Assembly: GCF_009689585.1 (NCBI RefSeq)
Contig: NZ_AP018694.1
Location: forward strand, 4,889,501-4,953,500
Source of the DNA: Aquipluma nitroreducens
GTDB lineage: Bacteria; Bacteroidota; Bacteroidia; Bacteroidales; Prolixibacteraceae
Length of the DNA stretch: 64,000 nt
Reading direction: 5' to 3'
The notes beneath the pieces were generated by a model that did not search any database, was not told the origin of the DNA, and saw only the letters and a program-made list of their open reading frames with translations. The position numbers and the translations under genes were made by a program. Shown piece after piece: positions 9,790 through 20,000 of this stretch; the first letter of the stretch is position 1, and every line of letters begins with the position of its first letter.

Positions 9790-9803
9790 AACAAAAACCA
9801 AGT

Positions 9804-10766
9804 ATGAATACAAAACAAAAACCAGATGTTATAGTGTTAGGCGAACTTAATGTAGATATTATTCTGAACGGTATTGAACAATTCCCGAAAATGGGAAAAG
9901 AAATACTGGCAGAGAATATGAATCTCACGCTTGGAAGTTCATCTGCAATTTTTGCCAGCAACCTCAGCACATTAGGAACAAAAGTAGCTTTTATTGGCAA
10001 AATCGGAAAAGATGGTTTTGCTGCAGTTGTACTTGACAGTCTTCAGGAAAAAGGAGTTGACACTTCGAATATTATACAGTCGGATACATTAAATACAGGC
10101 GCAACCATTGTGCTGAATTACGATCAGGATCGTGCTATGGTGACTTATCCAGGTGCCATGGAAGACCTGAAACTGGAAGACATTGATTTTAGTTTCCTGT
10201 CAACAGCCCGGCACCTTCATTTTTCTTCTATTTTTCTGCAACCGGGCATCCGAGAAAGCTTACCCGCAATGTTTGCTAAAGCCAAATCACTTGGAATGAC
10301 TACTTCGCTCGATCCACAATGGGATCCGGCTGAAAAATGGGAAGTAAACCTATATGAATTACTCCCGACACTCGATATTTTTCTTCCAAACAAAGCAGAG
10401 TTCTTTCTGCTGACAGGCACAGATTCATTGGAAGAAGGAATTGAAAAGATCAAAGTCATCGATCCTAATATCACTCTTATTATTAAGGATGGTGCTAATG
10501 GAGCCTATGCCTGGAAAGCTGGGAATCTCATACATCAGCCGGCTTACCTGAATACTGAAGTCGTTGATTGCATTGGTGCTGGTGACAGTTTCAATGCAGG
10601 TTTAATACATGCATTTATCAAAGGTTCATCATTGGAGAAATGCCTTGAATCCGGAGCATTAACCGGAGCTGTTTCGACAACCAAAGCAGGAGGAACCGGT
10701 GCTTTCGAAAGCCTTGAAGGACTTAGGAAAATTGCTATTGACCATTTTGGAATGAAACTTAATTAA
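9804..10766 (+). CDS. PfkB-family carbohydrate kinase
   Basis: A 320-residue ribokinase-fold kinase beginning IVLGELNVDIIL, close to the N-terminal PfkB motif. The C-terminal signature DCIGAGDSFNAGLIHAFIKG includes the anion-hole GAGD and the catalytic Asp. It lies 14 bases after the agaZ-like gene and is clearly part of the agaS operon. Given those neighbours, tagatose-6-phosphate kinase or a hexosamine/ketose kinase is the most likely role. PfkB sequences alone do not settle the substrate. Confidence 0.85.
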   Translation: MNTKQKPDVIVLGELNVDIILNGIEQFPKMGKEILAENMNLTLGSSSAIFASNLSTLGTKVAFIGKIGKDGFAAVVLDSLQEKGVDTSNIIQSDTLNTGATIVLNYDQDRAMVTYPGAMEDLKLEDIDFSFLSTARHLHFSSIFLQPGIRESLPAMFAKAKSLGMTTSLDPQWDPAEKWEVNLYELLPTLDIFLPNKAEFFLLTGTDSLEEGIEKIKVIDPNITLIIKDGANGAYAWKAGNLIHQPAYLNTEVVDCIGAGDSFNAGLIHAFIKGSSLEKCLESGALTGAVSTTKAGGTGAFESLEGLRKIAIDHFGMKLN

Positions 10767-10973
10767 CGCGTAATGATTTGAAATAATTTGTGTGGTCAAT
10801 AATACACTCCGAGAATAATATTTAAAATAGACATTAAGAACATAATGAATAAACCAATTTTATAAAAGACAACATATATGAGAAGCGATCGGCTTAATTG
10901 TTGAAAAATTAAATGATAATATAACTCTTAAACTTCAAATTATGAACGCAGTATCTAACAAAAAACGAACATT

Positions 10974-13900
10974 ATGAGAAAATTGACAATGCTGTTTGTA
11001 TTGCTCCTGATGGGAGGAATGCAGGTTGTACTTGCACAGAACACGATCAAGGGTAAAGTCACCAGTGTAGATGATCAAGGTGGAATTCCCGGTGCTTCGG
11101 TGGTTGTGGTTGGCACCAACTTGGGTGTAATTACTGATATAAATGGAATGTTCTCATTATCAGTTCCGTCAACTGCCAAAACTTTAAAAATTTCATTTGT
11201 TGGTATGAAGTCAGCGGAAGTACAGATTGGTAAGCAAAAAGAAATTAATGTAAAGTTGGAATCAGAATTTACAGTTATTGACGAAGTTGTGGCTGTTGGT
11301 TATGGAACTCAGAAGAAAAACGACCTTACTGGGTCTGTAAGTTCGGTAAAAGGAGGAGAACTTGCTCAGATGCCGATGCAACGAGTTGACCAGGCTTTGC
11401 AAGGACGTGCTTCCGGCGTAATGGTATTGAATACTGCCGGAGCCCCAGGCGCTGAAACAACTATTCGCGTTAGAGGGATGAATTCAATTAATGGCGGTAA
11501 CAATGCACTTATAGTGATTGACGGACTTCAAGGTGGAAATCTTAATTCGTTGAACCCAAATGACATTGAGTCATTGGAGATTTTAAAAGATGCTTCTGCC
11601 ACAGCTATTTACGGATCAATGGGGGCAAACGGTGTAATTTTAATTACAACTAAAAGTGGGAAAAAGAGCAAACCTACAATTGAATATTCCTACAATATTG
11701 GGATTCAATCTATCAGGAAAAAACTGGATGTAATGGGTGCAGCAGACTATGCCAAAACCAGGAATGCTTTTAAAGCTACTCAGAATGGATCCGGGACTCC
11801 GGACCCAATTTTTTCAGAACTTCAAATCCAGGGTTTTGAGAAGAACGGGGGAACTGATTGGCAGGACGTAATATACAGAGTTGCTCCTATTCAGAATCAT
11901 CAATTATCGATGGGGGGAGGAACAGATAATTTGAAATATATGATTTCCGGTGGTTACCTTGACCAGGAAGGCATTTTGATTAACTCTGCTTATAAACGTT
12001 TTACTTTACGCGCAAACATAAGTGCTGATATTACTACCAAGCTGAAATTTGGATTAAATTGGGCCGGTTCAAAAGAAGCCGGTAACTCTCCGCCTTATGG
12101 CGGTGGTACTGCACTTAGTTTTCTGGGGCAGGCCGTGAATATTGCTCCACGATGGGATCCTACAACACCTCCATATGATGCAGAAGGGAATTATAATCGC
12201 CATCCACTTGGATATGGTGCATATGATACATGGAACCCATTGGCTGCAGCAAAAGAACCAGTGATACAAAACAATACGAACAGGAATAATATTAATAGCT
12301 ACCTGGAGTATGAAATTATTAAAGGATTAAAATTAAAAGTGTCAGGTGGAGCCTCCATTGATAATGTGAATAACAAAAGTTACTATAACAGCAAGACATG
12401 GGAGGGTAAACCAATTGGAGGCAAAGTCGGTTATGGGACATTGTCTGCGGGCTTATCAACCCAATACCAAAATACAAATATCCTGACATACGATAAGAAT
12501 ATTAACGAAGTACATCAATTCACTTTAATGGCAGTTGCGGAACAACAGTATGAAAAACAGGAAGAATCTGGCTTGGTTGCGACTAAGTTTACTGTTGATC
12601 AGACTGGAATTAACGATTTAGCTGGTGCAGAGCAAATCTCATCGAAATATTCGTTTGTGACTGAAAGGGTAATTAATTCTTATCTGGGAAGGATAAATTA
12701 TTCTTATGCCAGAAAATATTTATTAACAGTCAGTTATCGTGCTGATGGATCCTCTGTATTTGGTAAAAATAATAAATGGGGATATTTTCCTTCTACATCA
12801 ATAGCCTGGCGAATGTCGGAGGAATCTTTCATAAAAAACTTAAACCTGTTCTCAAACCTAAAACTCCGGACAAGTTGGGGTATTGTAGGTAATCAGGCTA
12901 TTAGTCCATATCAGACAATTGCCAGAATGGGCTCTGGATATAATTATCCGTATAGTGGAGGTCAATCTACCGACTTAGGTTTTATTATTGCAAATGCACC
13001 AAATCCAGATCTCAAATGGGAAAGTACAACACAGTTGAACCTCGGATTGGATGCGGGCATGTTTAATGGAAGGTTAAGTGCAACTGTAGATGTATATTCA
13101 AAAACCACCAAAGATTTATTGTTAAATCGCACTTTACCAAGTTATACCGGTTTCGCCAGTGTAATCGACAATGTAGGATCGGTTGAAAATAAGGGGCTTG
13201 AATTGTCCATTTCAGGTGATCCGTCTGTTGGTGTTGTAAAATGGAACTCAGGTTTTAATATTTCATGGAATAGAAGCAAAGTATTGGATTTAGGGGAAAG
13301 TAGCAAGTTGGAGTTTAAAACTACTTATGGAGGTTATGGCCTTAAAAATGGTTTTATGCAGTTACGTGTGGGAGAACCTTTTGGCCAAATGTATGGATAT
13401 GGATACGAAGGAGTATGGAAAGAAAGTGAATCAGCCGAGGCTGCTGCTTTTGGCCAATTGCCTGGTGACCCCAAATATACAGATTTCAATAAAGATGGTA
13501 AAATTACGGCCAGCGATATCAAGGTTATTGGTAATTCAATGCCTAATTTTATTTTTGGATGGAGTAACCGTTTTACATTCAAAAATTTCGAAATGACTAT
13601 ACTGATTCAGGGAACTAAAGGAAACGACATCTTTAACCAGGGAAGAATTCGTTTAGAAGGATCAGGAAGTGACGGAACAAGTACCCGCCTCTTGGATCGG
13701 TGGACACCAGAAAATCAAAACACCGACGTTCCAGCATTTATTGATGAAGTAACCCGGAGGAACGCTGGCCTTACCAATAAAATTCAAATTGGTAGTGGCG
13801 ATAATGGACGCCTTAGCCGTTGGGTTGAAGATGGCTCATATGTCAGGCTGAAAAATGTAACGGTTGCATATAATATTCCTAAATTACTATTAGACAGAAT

Positions 13901-14078
13901 CGGATTGGCAAAAGTTAGGACATATGTGAGCGGGACTAATTTGCTTACCTTAACAAAATATACGGGTTATGATCCGGAAGTGAGTGCATACAATGGTAAC
14001 GATGCTCAGATCGGTGTTGATCTCAGTAATTACCCTACTGCAAAGACAATTACATTTGGTATTGAAGTATCATTTTAA
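10974..14078 (+). CDS. SusC-like TonB-dependent outer-membrane receptor
   Basis: A 1034-residue receptor. A signal peptide ends near VLAQ (residue 22), followed by a carboxypeptidase-D-like beta-sandwich (about 24-105; GVITDINGMFSL). The plug then begins around AVGYGTQKKNDLTGSVSSV, with VRGMNSINGGNNALIVIDG and KDASATAIYGSMGANGVI typical of SusC plugs. The rest is a 22-strand barrel ending in an aromatic residue (GIEVSF). There is no STN domain, so direct anti-sigma signalling is not expected. It pairs with susD 11 bases downstream and probably imports the oligosaccharide trimmed by the GH123 enzymes. Confidence 0.95.
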   Translation: MRKLTMLFVLLLMGGMQVVLAQNTIKGKVTSVDDQGGIPGASVVVVGTNLGVITDINGMFSLSVPSTAKTLKISFVGMKSAEVQIGKQKEINVKLESEFTVIDEVVAVGYGTQKKNDLTGSVSSVKGGELAQMPMQRVDQALQGRASGVMVLNTAGAPGAETTIRVRGMNSINGGNNALIVIDGLQGGNLNSLNPNDIESLEILKDASATAIYGSMGANGVILITTKSGKKSKPTIEYSYNIGIQSIRKKLDVMGAADYAKTRNAFKATQNGSGTPDPIFSELQIQGFEKNGGTDWQDVIYRVAPIQNHQLSMGGGTDNLKYMISGGYLDQEGILINSAYKRFTLRANISADITTKLKFGLNWAGSKEAGNSPPYGGGTALSFLGQAVNIAPRWDPTTPPYDAEGNYNRHPLGYGAYDTWNPLAAAKEPVIQNNTNRNNINSYLEYEIIKGLKLKVSGGASIDNVNNKSYYNSKTWEGKPIGGKVGYGTLSAGLSTQYQNTNILTYDKNINEVHQFTLMAVAEQQYEKQEESGLVATKFTVDQTGINDLAGAEQISSKYSFVTERVINSYLGRINYSYARKYLLTVSYRADGSSVFGKNNKWGYFPSTSIAWRMSEESFIKNLNLFSNLKLRTSWGIVGNQAISPYQTIARMGSGYNYPYSGGQSTDLGFIIANAPNPDLKWESTTQLNLGLDAGMFNGRLSATVDVYSKTTKDLLLNRTLPSYTGFASVIDNVGSVENKGLELSISGDPSVGVVKWNSGFNISWNRSKVLDLGESSKLEFKTTYGGYGLKNGFMQLRVGEPFGQMYGYGYEGVWKESESAEAAAFGQLPGDPKYTDFNKDGKITASDIKVIGNSMPNFIFGWSNRFTFKNFEMTILIQGTKGNDIFNQGRIRLEGSGSDGTSTRLLDRWTPENQNTDVPAFIDEVTRRNAGLTNKIQIGSGDNGRLSRWVEDGSYVRLKNVTVAYNIPKLLLDRIGLAKVRTYVSGTNLLTLTKYTGYDPEVSAYNGNDAQIGVDLSNYPTAKTITFGIEVSF

Positions 14079-14089
14079 ATAGTATAACG

Positions 14090-15532
14090 ATGAAAAAATA
14101 TATAAATATTTTACTACGCAGTTCGTTTATTATCACACTTTTTGTGCTTGTTTTTTCGTGTAAAAAATTAGATGAGCAGCCGATTAGTTCAGTAACACCT
14201 GCCAATTTTGGCAACTCTGCCTTGCAAGTTGAAACTGCTTATGCCGCTTCTTTGAACTATCTATGGGATTATTGGGCTGGATATGGATATGCTTATGCGG
14301 CTTTCCGTAACGATGACCAGCTGGATGGGGGAGACTTAAACATTGGGTTAGATAATGGAGATGACCTATGGCGCGTACATTATTCAGCACTACTAAATAT
14401 CAACGCCACGCTGGCATCAATAAAAGCCGGAAACATCAAAGGTGAAAGCCAGGAAACAATTGACATATTAACTGCAGAGGGAAAGTTTCTCCAGGCACAT
14501 AACTACTTTATGCTGGTAAGAATGTTTGGTGGCGTTCCACTGATTACAGAAGAAACACCGGATCCAATCTTAAATCCCATGCCACGGGCTTCTATAGCAG
14601 ATGTCTATCAATTAATTGTAAGTGACTTAACATTTGCTGCTTCAAAACTACCTGTATCATGGTCTGGCGAACCTGGAAAACCAACCAGCGGTGCGGCAAA
14701 AGGAATATTGGCAAAAGTATATCTTACCATGGCAACATTTCCATTAAATGAAACTTCAAATTATCAAAAAGCTGCCGACATAGCTTCAGAAGTTATTGAG
14801 TCAGGAGTATATTCACTTGTGCCCAATGTAGAAGATGTATTCAAACTTGAAAATAAATATGGCCCTGAAATGATGTGGAGTTATAATTCAACTTACGACG
14901 ATATAGCCACTGACCCGGAGATTTGGACCACAGCAAATTATTTGGATGGTGGATGGGGAGATGCTGCGATGGATACAACTTTTGAACGTCGTTGGCCTGC
15001 TCAGCCTAGAAAGGATGCATACCTGTTTACAGATTGGAATGGAGTTCATTATACTGATTTCCCGGAACAGACGCCATTTTGCAAAAAATTCTTTTACTAT
15101 ATTTCAGCAGACGACTTTAACGGTTATTCTTCAACCATGAACTGGCCAATTATTCGCTTTGCAGATGTTCTGTTGATCTATGCGGAAGCAGCTAATATGG
15201 CTAATGGAGGACCTACTGCTGGTGCAGTGGATGCAATTAACAAGGTGATTGACCGTGCAAATGGGTACGTGGATAATCCATTACATCCAAAGATGAAAAC
15301 TTCTATGACCAAAGGGGCTTTTGATGATGCTGTAATCCAGGAACGAAATTGGGAATTGGTTTATGAAAACAGTGATCGTTGGTTTGATATCTGTAGGAAA
15401 AGGATATTGGATAAAGTGACTCGTCCTGAATATTTGGTAAATTTCAGTGTAAATGATTACCTGTTCCCCATCCCTGAAATTGATTTGAATTTAAATAAAT
15501 TACTTGTGCAAAATCCAGGATACGGGGATTAA
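14090..15532 (+). CDS. SusD-like glycan-binding lipoprotein
   Basis: A 480-residue lipoprotein with signal LVFSC (lipidated Cys24) followed by KKLDEQP, a usual SusD start. The N-terminal TPR-like region includes AEGKFLQAHNYFMLVRMFGGVPL (about 124-146). The C-terminal RagB/SusD region has PIIRFADVLLIYAEAANM, VIQERNWELVYENSDRWFDICR and LFPIPEIDLNLN. It caps the SusC channel and binds the substrate at the cell surface. The 11-base spacing after susC indicates cotranscription. Confidence 0.95.
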   Translation: MKKYINILLRSSFIITLFVLVFSCKKLDEQPISSVTPANFGNSALQVETAYAASLNYLWDYWAGYGYAYAAFRNDDQLDGGDLNIGLDNGDDLWRVHYSALLNINATLASIKAGNIKGESQETIDILTAEGKFLQAHNYFMLVRMFGGVPLITEETPDPILNPMPRASIADVYQLIVSDLTFAASKLPVSWSGEPGKPTSGAAKGILAKVYLTMATFPLNETSNYQKAADIASEVIESGVYSLVPNVEDVFKLENKYGPEMMWSYNSTYDDIATDPEIWTTANYLDGGWGDAAMDTTFERRWPAQPRKDAYLFTDWNGVHYTDFPEQTPFCKKFFYYISADDFNGYSSTMNWPIIRFADVLLIYAEAANMANGGPTAGAVDAINKVIDRANGYVDNPLHPKMKTSMTKGAFDDAVIQERNWELVYENSDRWFDICRKRILDKVTRPEYLVNFSVNDYLFPIPEIDLNLNKLLVQNPGYGD

Positions 15533-15589
15533 TAAGTTTCATGCATCAAAAATTTTATAATCGCAGAAAAATTTAGATTTAGTTTAATA

Positions 15590-15710
15590 TTAGAACGGGG
15601 TTTCTCTATTTGATTTCAAATACAGCTTAAGGTTTGAATTTCTTATATGAATTTAGGAAGTTTATGAACAGCGGCTAATATGAAAATCAAATTAGAGCCC
15701 CCCGTTCTAA
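15590..15710. repeat. MITE-like element with about 30-bp imperfect terminal inverted repeats
   Basis: Arms at 15590-15618 and 15681-15710 are near-perfect inverted copies: both start TTAGAACGGGG, then share CTCTA and TTTGA. The element is 121 bp with a non-coding 62-base centre. Its ends GAACGGGG/CCCCGTTC are flanked on both sides by TA, as expected for Tc1/mariner-IS630 type insertion. It lies 57 bases after susD, so it could alternatively act as a large RNA hairpin ending the susCD transcript. No transposase is encoded. The remaining gap up to 16177 shows no gene; there is only a 42-codon open stretch at 15821-15949 with no recognised match. Confidence 0.55.
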
Positions 15711-16177
15711 TTTTTAGTGAGAAATATTACCTACGAAAAGTATCAGTTAAAATTAAGATTTACAGGGATATGTTATCAGACGTTATTCTCAGGCATTCTG
15801 CTATCATTTAGCTATTATAATTAATAGACGATATTTTGGACAAAACTTATTCGATAGATTATGAATTGCCTGTGTTATCTGCAAAAAAGAAATTAGGTAC
15901 TCATAAGGATATTCTTTTACAATTAAATGTGACGACAAAATTATTTTAGTATATTAAAAATGAAGCTATTAAAACAAATATTAAGATAAGAACTCAGTGA
16001 AGATATGCGGAGAATGATTCGAAAAATGACTATCTGTTTTTTTTTCTGAAAATGATTTATAATTGAATCCTTAACTTACTCAGAACCTTGGTTATTAACA
16101 AAAACAGTATATGTTGATGATCAGTTATAAATTTAATTGAAAGTTGATTAGCTAAAAAGACACAAACAATTATTATT

Positions 16178-18064
16178 GTGAAAAAAAAATCATCTGCATT
16201 AAAATATTTTGGGGGGATTTGGAAATTACCTTTCCTTCCTGAAAACATTATTTATATTAGAGTGGATCGTTACTTGTCTGTAATTACCTTCATTTGTCTG
16301 TTCTTTGTAATTGGTGTGGGGGAAGTGTACGGACAATTCGCCAAGACAGGGGCAAACAACGATAAGGTCAACAAAGTATTGGACAGTGAAGATCTAATGG
16401 TTTGGGCAGTACCGGCCGAACAGAAAGTGCGTCCGGATGATAGAGTTGAAACAAATAACCTAATCTGGTCAAAAGATAAGAAAACGATATACGTTTCCGG
16501 AGCAGGTAATGAACATATTCCGTTCCAGGTGGTGATAACCACTCCGGTTCCTATAGGTTATAGACCGAAGGCTCCTGGTGGTTTCTTTATAAAGGCCTCT
16601 AACTTTACCTCAAAGCAGGGAAAAACAATCGATCAAGCTCAGATTAGTTTTTATCTGGAGCACTATATAATGCTTTACGGCAAATCAAGTCCGATTGGTG
16701 CAACAGGATATTGGCCGGACGCCCTTGCACCTATTAAGGAACCATTTAGTATGGCCGCACAATATACAGTCGTCCGGAATCGTCCTATCTGGGTAGATAT
16801 TTCCATTCCATCCTTAACACCAGGTGGTATCTATACCGGGACTATTACAGTCACTCAAAATGGAGAGGAAGTTGAAATTTTGAATGTAGAGGTTAAGGTA
16901 TTTGACTTCTCACTGCCAGATAAAACACACCTGATTACCTACATGAATATCTCGAAAGAATCCTTAGCTGATTTTTATCATAAGCAGGTTTCGTCCCAGG
17001 AAATAGATAAACTCACACAGACTTACTACGAATTCCTTTTTGCTCACCGGATGGAACCTTGGTTTAATGATCAACTTGAGCCAAAAATTGTAATCAATGG
17101 TGAAAAAGTGGATGTAAAGTTCGATGATGAACGATACCAGTACTATCTAAACAAGCTAAACAGCAAACGGGTGCTTTTAAATACATTTCCTTCTGGTTTG
17201 AAAAGTCAGATTTTAGATGAACCTTTCTCTAAGGCGTTTAATCAGAAAGTGATGTCTTATTTATCGCAAGTTGAATCATATTTCGGGAAGCATGGATGGA
17301 AGGATCGGCTGGTATTTAACAGTCCAATTGATGAACCTAATACGATGAAAGATTACGAAGATACCCGTCAATGGGCCAATCTCGTACACGAGGCCGCATT
17401 AGGTGTTCCATTTTTGGCAACCGAGTCACCAGTCCCGGATAATCTTCGCGATTGGGGAACCCTCGTAGGATATGTAAATAACTTTTCAATTCATGGAAAT
17501 GCGCTGAACGATCAGAAGGTTAAACAAGCGATCATCGAAGAGCAGGATAAAAAAGGCGAGATGACCTGGTATATTTCCTGTGATCAGGCATATCCGCAGC
17601 CTAACTATTTCATTGATGCACCAGCGCTCGATCTCGTCATGGTTCCCTGGATCACGGCTCGTTATCATATGGCTGGTATCTTGTATTGGGCACTGAATTT
17701 CTGGTCTGAAACTCCAAATCCCTGGTTGGATGCAGTAACTTTTATTTCAGGCTTCGAATGTAGTGAGGGCTACATAATCAATGGTGAAGGTTCTTTGTTT
17801 TATCCGGGAGATTATACTGAAACATATACTGGTCAGCCGAATGTTGATGGCCCTGTTTCTTCAATAAGATTTGAGCTTTTACGTGAAGGCATTGAAGATT
17901 ATGAGTATCTGTGGATGTTAAAAGATTTAGGAGACCAGAAATATGTAGATTCACTAGTCAGTAATTTAGTGGTTGACGTAAGTGCTTTCTCTCGTAATGT
18001 GAATGAGCTTTACTTAACCCGGAAAGCTATGGCTCAACGGTTGGAAGAGTTAACCAGAAAGTAA
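16178..18064 (+). CDS. GH123-family glycoside hydrolase (beta-N-acetylgalactosaminidase-like), copy 1
   Basis: A 628-residue secreted protein. No ATG fits, and the annotated GTG gives an unusually long N-terminus; an in-frame GTG at 16262 would put the signal segment YLSVITFICLFFVIGVG near the start and may be the true start. The N-terminal beta-sandwich includes LYGKSSPIGATGYWPDALAP and IWVDISIPSLTPGGIYTG. The catalytic GH123 (formerly DUF4091) barrel has SPIDEP with the adjacent acid pair Asp385-Glu386, the substrate-assisted Asp-Glu pair of this family. The C-terminus LLREGIEDYEYLWML is also typical. GH123 enzymes release beta-linked GalNAc. Confidence 0.85.
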   Translation: MKKKSSALKYFGGIWKLPFLPENIIYIRVDRYLSVITFICLFFVIGVGEVYGQFAKTGANNDKVNKVLDSEDLMVWAVPAEQKVRPDDRVETNNLIWSKDKKTIYVSGAGNEHIPFQVVITTPVPIGYRPKAPGGFFIKASNFTSKQGKTIDQAQISFYLEHYIMLYGKSSPIGATGYWPDALAPIKEPFSMAAQYTVVRNRPIWVDISIPSLTPGGIYTGTITVTQNGEEVEILNVEVKVFDFSLPDKTHLITYMNISKESLADFYHKQVSSQEIDKLTQTYYEFLFAHRMEPWFNDQLEPKIVINGEKVDVKFDDERYQYYLNKLNSKRVLLNTFPSGLKSQILDEPFSKAFNQKVMSYLSQVESYFGKHGWKDRLVFNSPIDEPNTMKDYEDTRQWANLVHEAALGVPFLATESPVPDNLRDWGTLVGYVNNFSIHGNALNDQKVKQAIIEEQDKKGEMTWYISCDQAYPQPNYFIDAPALDLVMVPWITARYHMAGILYWALNFWSETPNPWLDAVTFISGFECSEGYIINGEGSLFYPGDYTETYTGQPNVDGPVSSIRFELLREGIEDYEYLWMLKDLGDQKYVDSLVSNLVVDVSAFSRNVNELYLTRKAMAQRLEELTRK

Positions 18065-18121
18065 CCAGGTCATTTTAGTTAATTGCCACCTACTATAAAA
18101 TAATTTAGAATAAGATTAATT

Positions 18122-19918
18122 ATGGGAAAATATAAAGTATCGAAAGGAATATATAACCTATTATATCAGGGTTTATTATCAGGATTATTCATACTTCCTG
18201 CCATTGGATTTGCACAGGTGAAAAATGTATGGGCATTAGGAGATGGGGAAAAAGTATTTCGCTTTGATCTTGAACATCCCTGTAAGAATGGAAACTTTAT
18301 ATGGGATGGGAAAACGATACATTTAAAAGGTCTTTATAATGAAACCCTTGCCTGTCAGGTTATTATTGAAACGGATACCAATGGGGCGGATGGGATTGAG
18401 ATCGCAATTGATCCACCGGTTAATGCTGCAACCGGAAAAGTTATTGGGGGCAATACATTGAAATATGGAACTGCCGGATCGATTGAAATTTATACTGAAC
18501 ATTATTTACATGTGAGGAATCCGACAAAACCGAATTGGTTTTATGGATCACCAGCATCGGCACCAAAAAAAATGACAGGATGGATACCTGATGCCCTGAT
18601 CCCGGTAGATGCTGTATCAGGCCTTGGCGGATTCCCGGTCGATATAGAACCTCTTCAAAATCAGGGTTTTTGGGTCGATATTTCATTGCCTCGCGACCAG
18701 AAAAAAATTTCACCAGGAATTTATAATGGAATTGTCCAGATTTTGCAAAATGGAAAATTTGTTAAAGAAATTCCATTGGAAATAACATTACTGCCCTATT
18801 ATTTACCTGATGAAAACCAAACCAATATATGGATGTATACAGGCAATATTTATGCTTATTATCCAGAATTGTCTCATCAGCAAGTCGATAAAATGATCAA
18901 GTTCGAAGGTCACAGGCACAGGATTGACATTGAAGGAGGATTTGTGGCAAACCAATCTCCGTTCAGTAATGAAATAATGAATAATTATTTGCCATACCTG
19001 GATGGATCGGCATACACCCCAGCCAATGGCTACCATGGTTCAGGCGAAGGAATTGGTGAAAAGATTTTCCCAATTGGAATGTATGGTGCAACGGTTATGG
19101 GAAATACAAAGGAATGTGTTCAGAAACAAGCAGATTTGTGGGTCGATTGGTTCACGAAAAAGACGCCGGATGTTACCTATTTTTGGTACATTACTGATGA
19201 ACCAGCTGAAAATAAGTTTCCATGGATCAAAGAAAGAGCTGAGTGGGTAAAAAGTAATTTCGGAACAGGTAAATCACTTCCCATTTTTACCACGACATCA
19301 TATCAGAAAGAATTGTCTGGGGCAATTGATATCTGGGCCGGATTCGATGGCGTAGATCTTACTATCTTGCCTGACATAAGAAAAAAAGGCGGTGACCACT
19401 GGTTTTATAATGGGAATCGTCCACGTTACGGCGCATTAATTTTAGAAGGTACTGCAGTTGACCTTCGGGTTAATAGTTGGATTTTGTATAAATACGGAAT
19501 AAATGCCCATTTTATTTGGGAAGGTGCTCAGTGGCAGCATAATATGCAGGGGCCGAAAGCCCATCTTCATCAAAATATGTATGAAAATCCACTCACATTT
19601 ATCAATGAACATTTGGAATTCTGTAATGGAGATGGAATCCTGTTCTACCCGGGACGGATGCCTTTTTATCCAAATGAGGACAGGGCTTTAAACCGCATAT
19701 TTCCATCCATTCGTTTAAAAAATATAAGAAGGGGACAGCAGGATGCTTGCATCATGTGGATGGCACAACAAAAAGTAGGAAAAGAGAGGGTAATCAGCAT
19801 TATCCAGAAAGTGGTACCGAAAGCTTTAAGTGAAGTTTCGATGAAAGATACTGTACAATGGTCTGAACATGGGGATGATTATGATAAAATACGGGATGAA
19901 CTATTGAAATTGTTATAA
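18122..19918 (+). CDS. GH123-family glycoside hydrolase (beta-N-acetylgalactosaminidase-like), copy 2
   Basis: A 598-residue paralogue of the preceding enzyme, 57 bases downstream. A hydrophobic signal segment (about 10-30, ending IGFAQ) precedes a matching beta-sandwich with GWIPDALIPVD and FWVDISLPRDQ. The catalytic barrel carries YITDEPAEN with Asp359-Glu360. ILFYPGRMPFYPNEDRALN and SIRLKNIRRGQQDACIMWM correspond to the C-terminal motifs of copy 1. The two copies are clearly diverged, so they may act on different linkages or neighbouring sugars of the same GalNAc glycan. Both are probably periplasmic or surface enzymes. Confidence 0.85.
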   Translation: MGKYKVSKGIYNLLYQGLLSGLFILPAIGFAQVKNVWALGDGEKVFRFDLEHPCKNGNFIWDGKTIHLKGLYNETLACQVIIETDTNGADGIEIAIDPPVNAATGKVIGGNTLKYGTAGSIEIYTEHYLHVRNPTKPNWFYGSPASAPKKMTGWIPDALIPVDAVSGLGGFPVDIEPLQNQGFWVDISLPRDQKKISPGIYNGIVQILQNGKFVKEIPLEITLLPYYLPDENQTNIWMYTGNIYAYYPELSHQQVDKMIKFEGHRHRIDIEGGFVANQSPFSNEIMNNYLPYLDGSAYTPANGYHGSGEGIGEKIFPIGMYGATVMGNTKECVQKQADLWVDWFTKKTPDVTYFWYITDEPAENKFPWIKERAEWVKSNFGTGKSLPIFTTTSYQKELSGAIDIWAGFDGVDLTILPDIRKKGGDHWFYNGNRPRYGALILEGTAVDLRVNSWILYKYGINAHFIWEGAQWQHNMQGPKAHLHQNMYENPLTFINEHLEFCNGDGILFYPGRMPFYPNEDRALNRIFPSIRLKNIRRGQQDACIMWMAQQKVGKERVISIIQKVVPKALSEVSMKDTVQWSEHGDDYDKIRDELLKLL

Positions 19919-20000
19919 AATATACTATTTGTAATTCTTTAGGCATATGTTCATTGTACATGACAAAAGCCGTTATTGAAAGGTTTACCGGCATGTCAAT

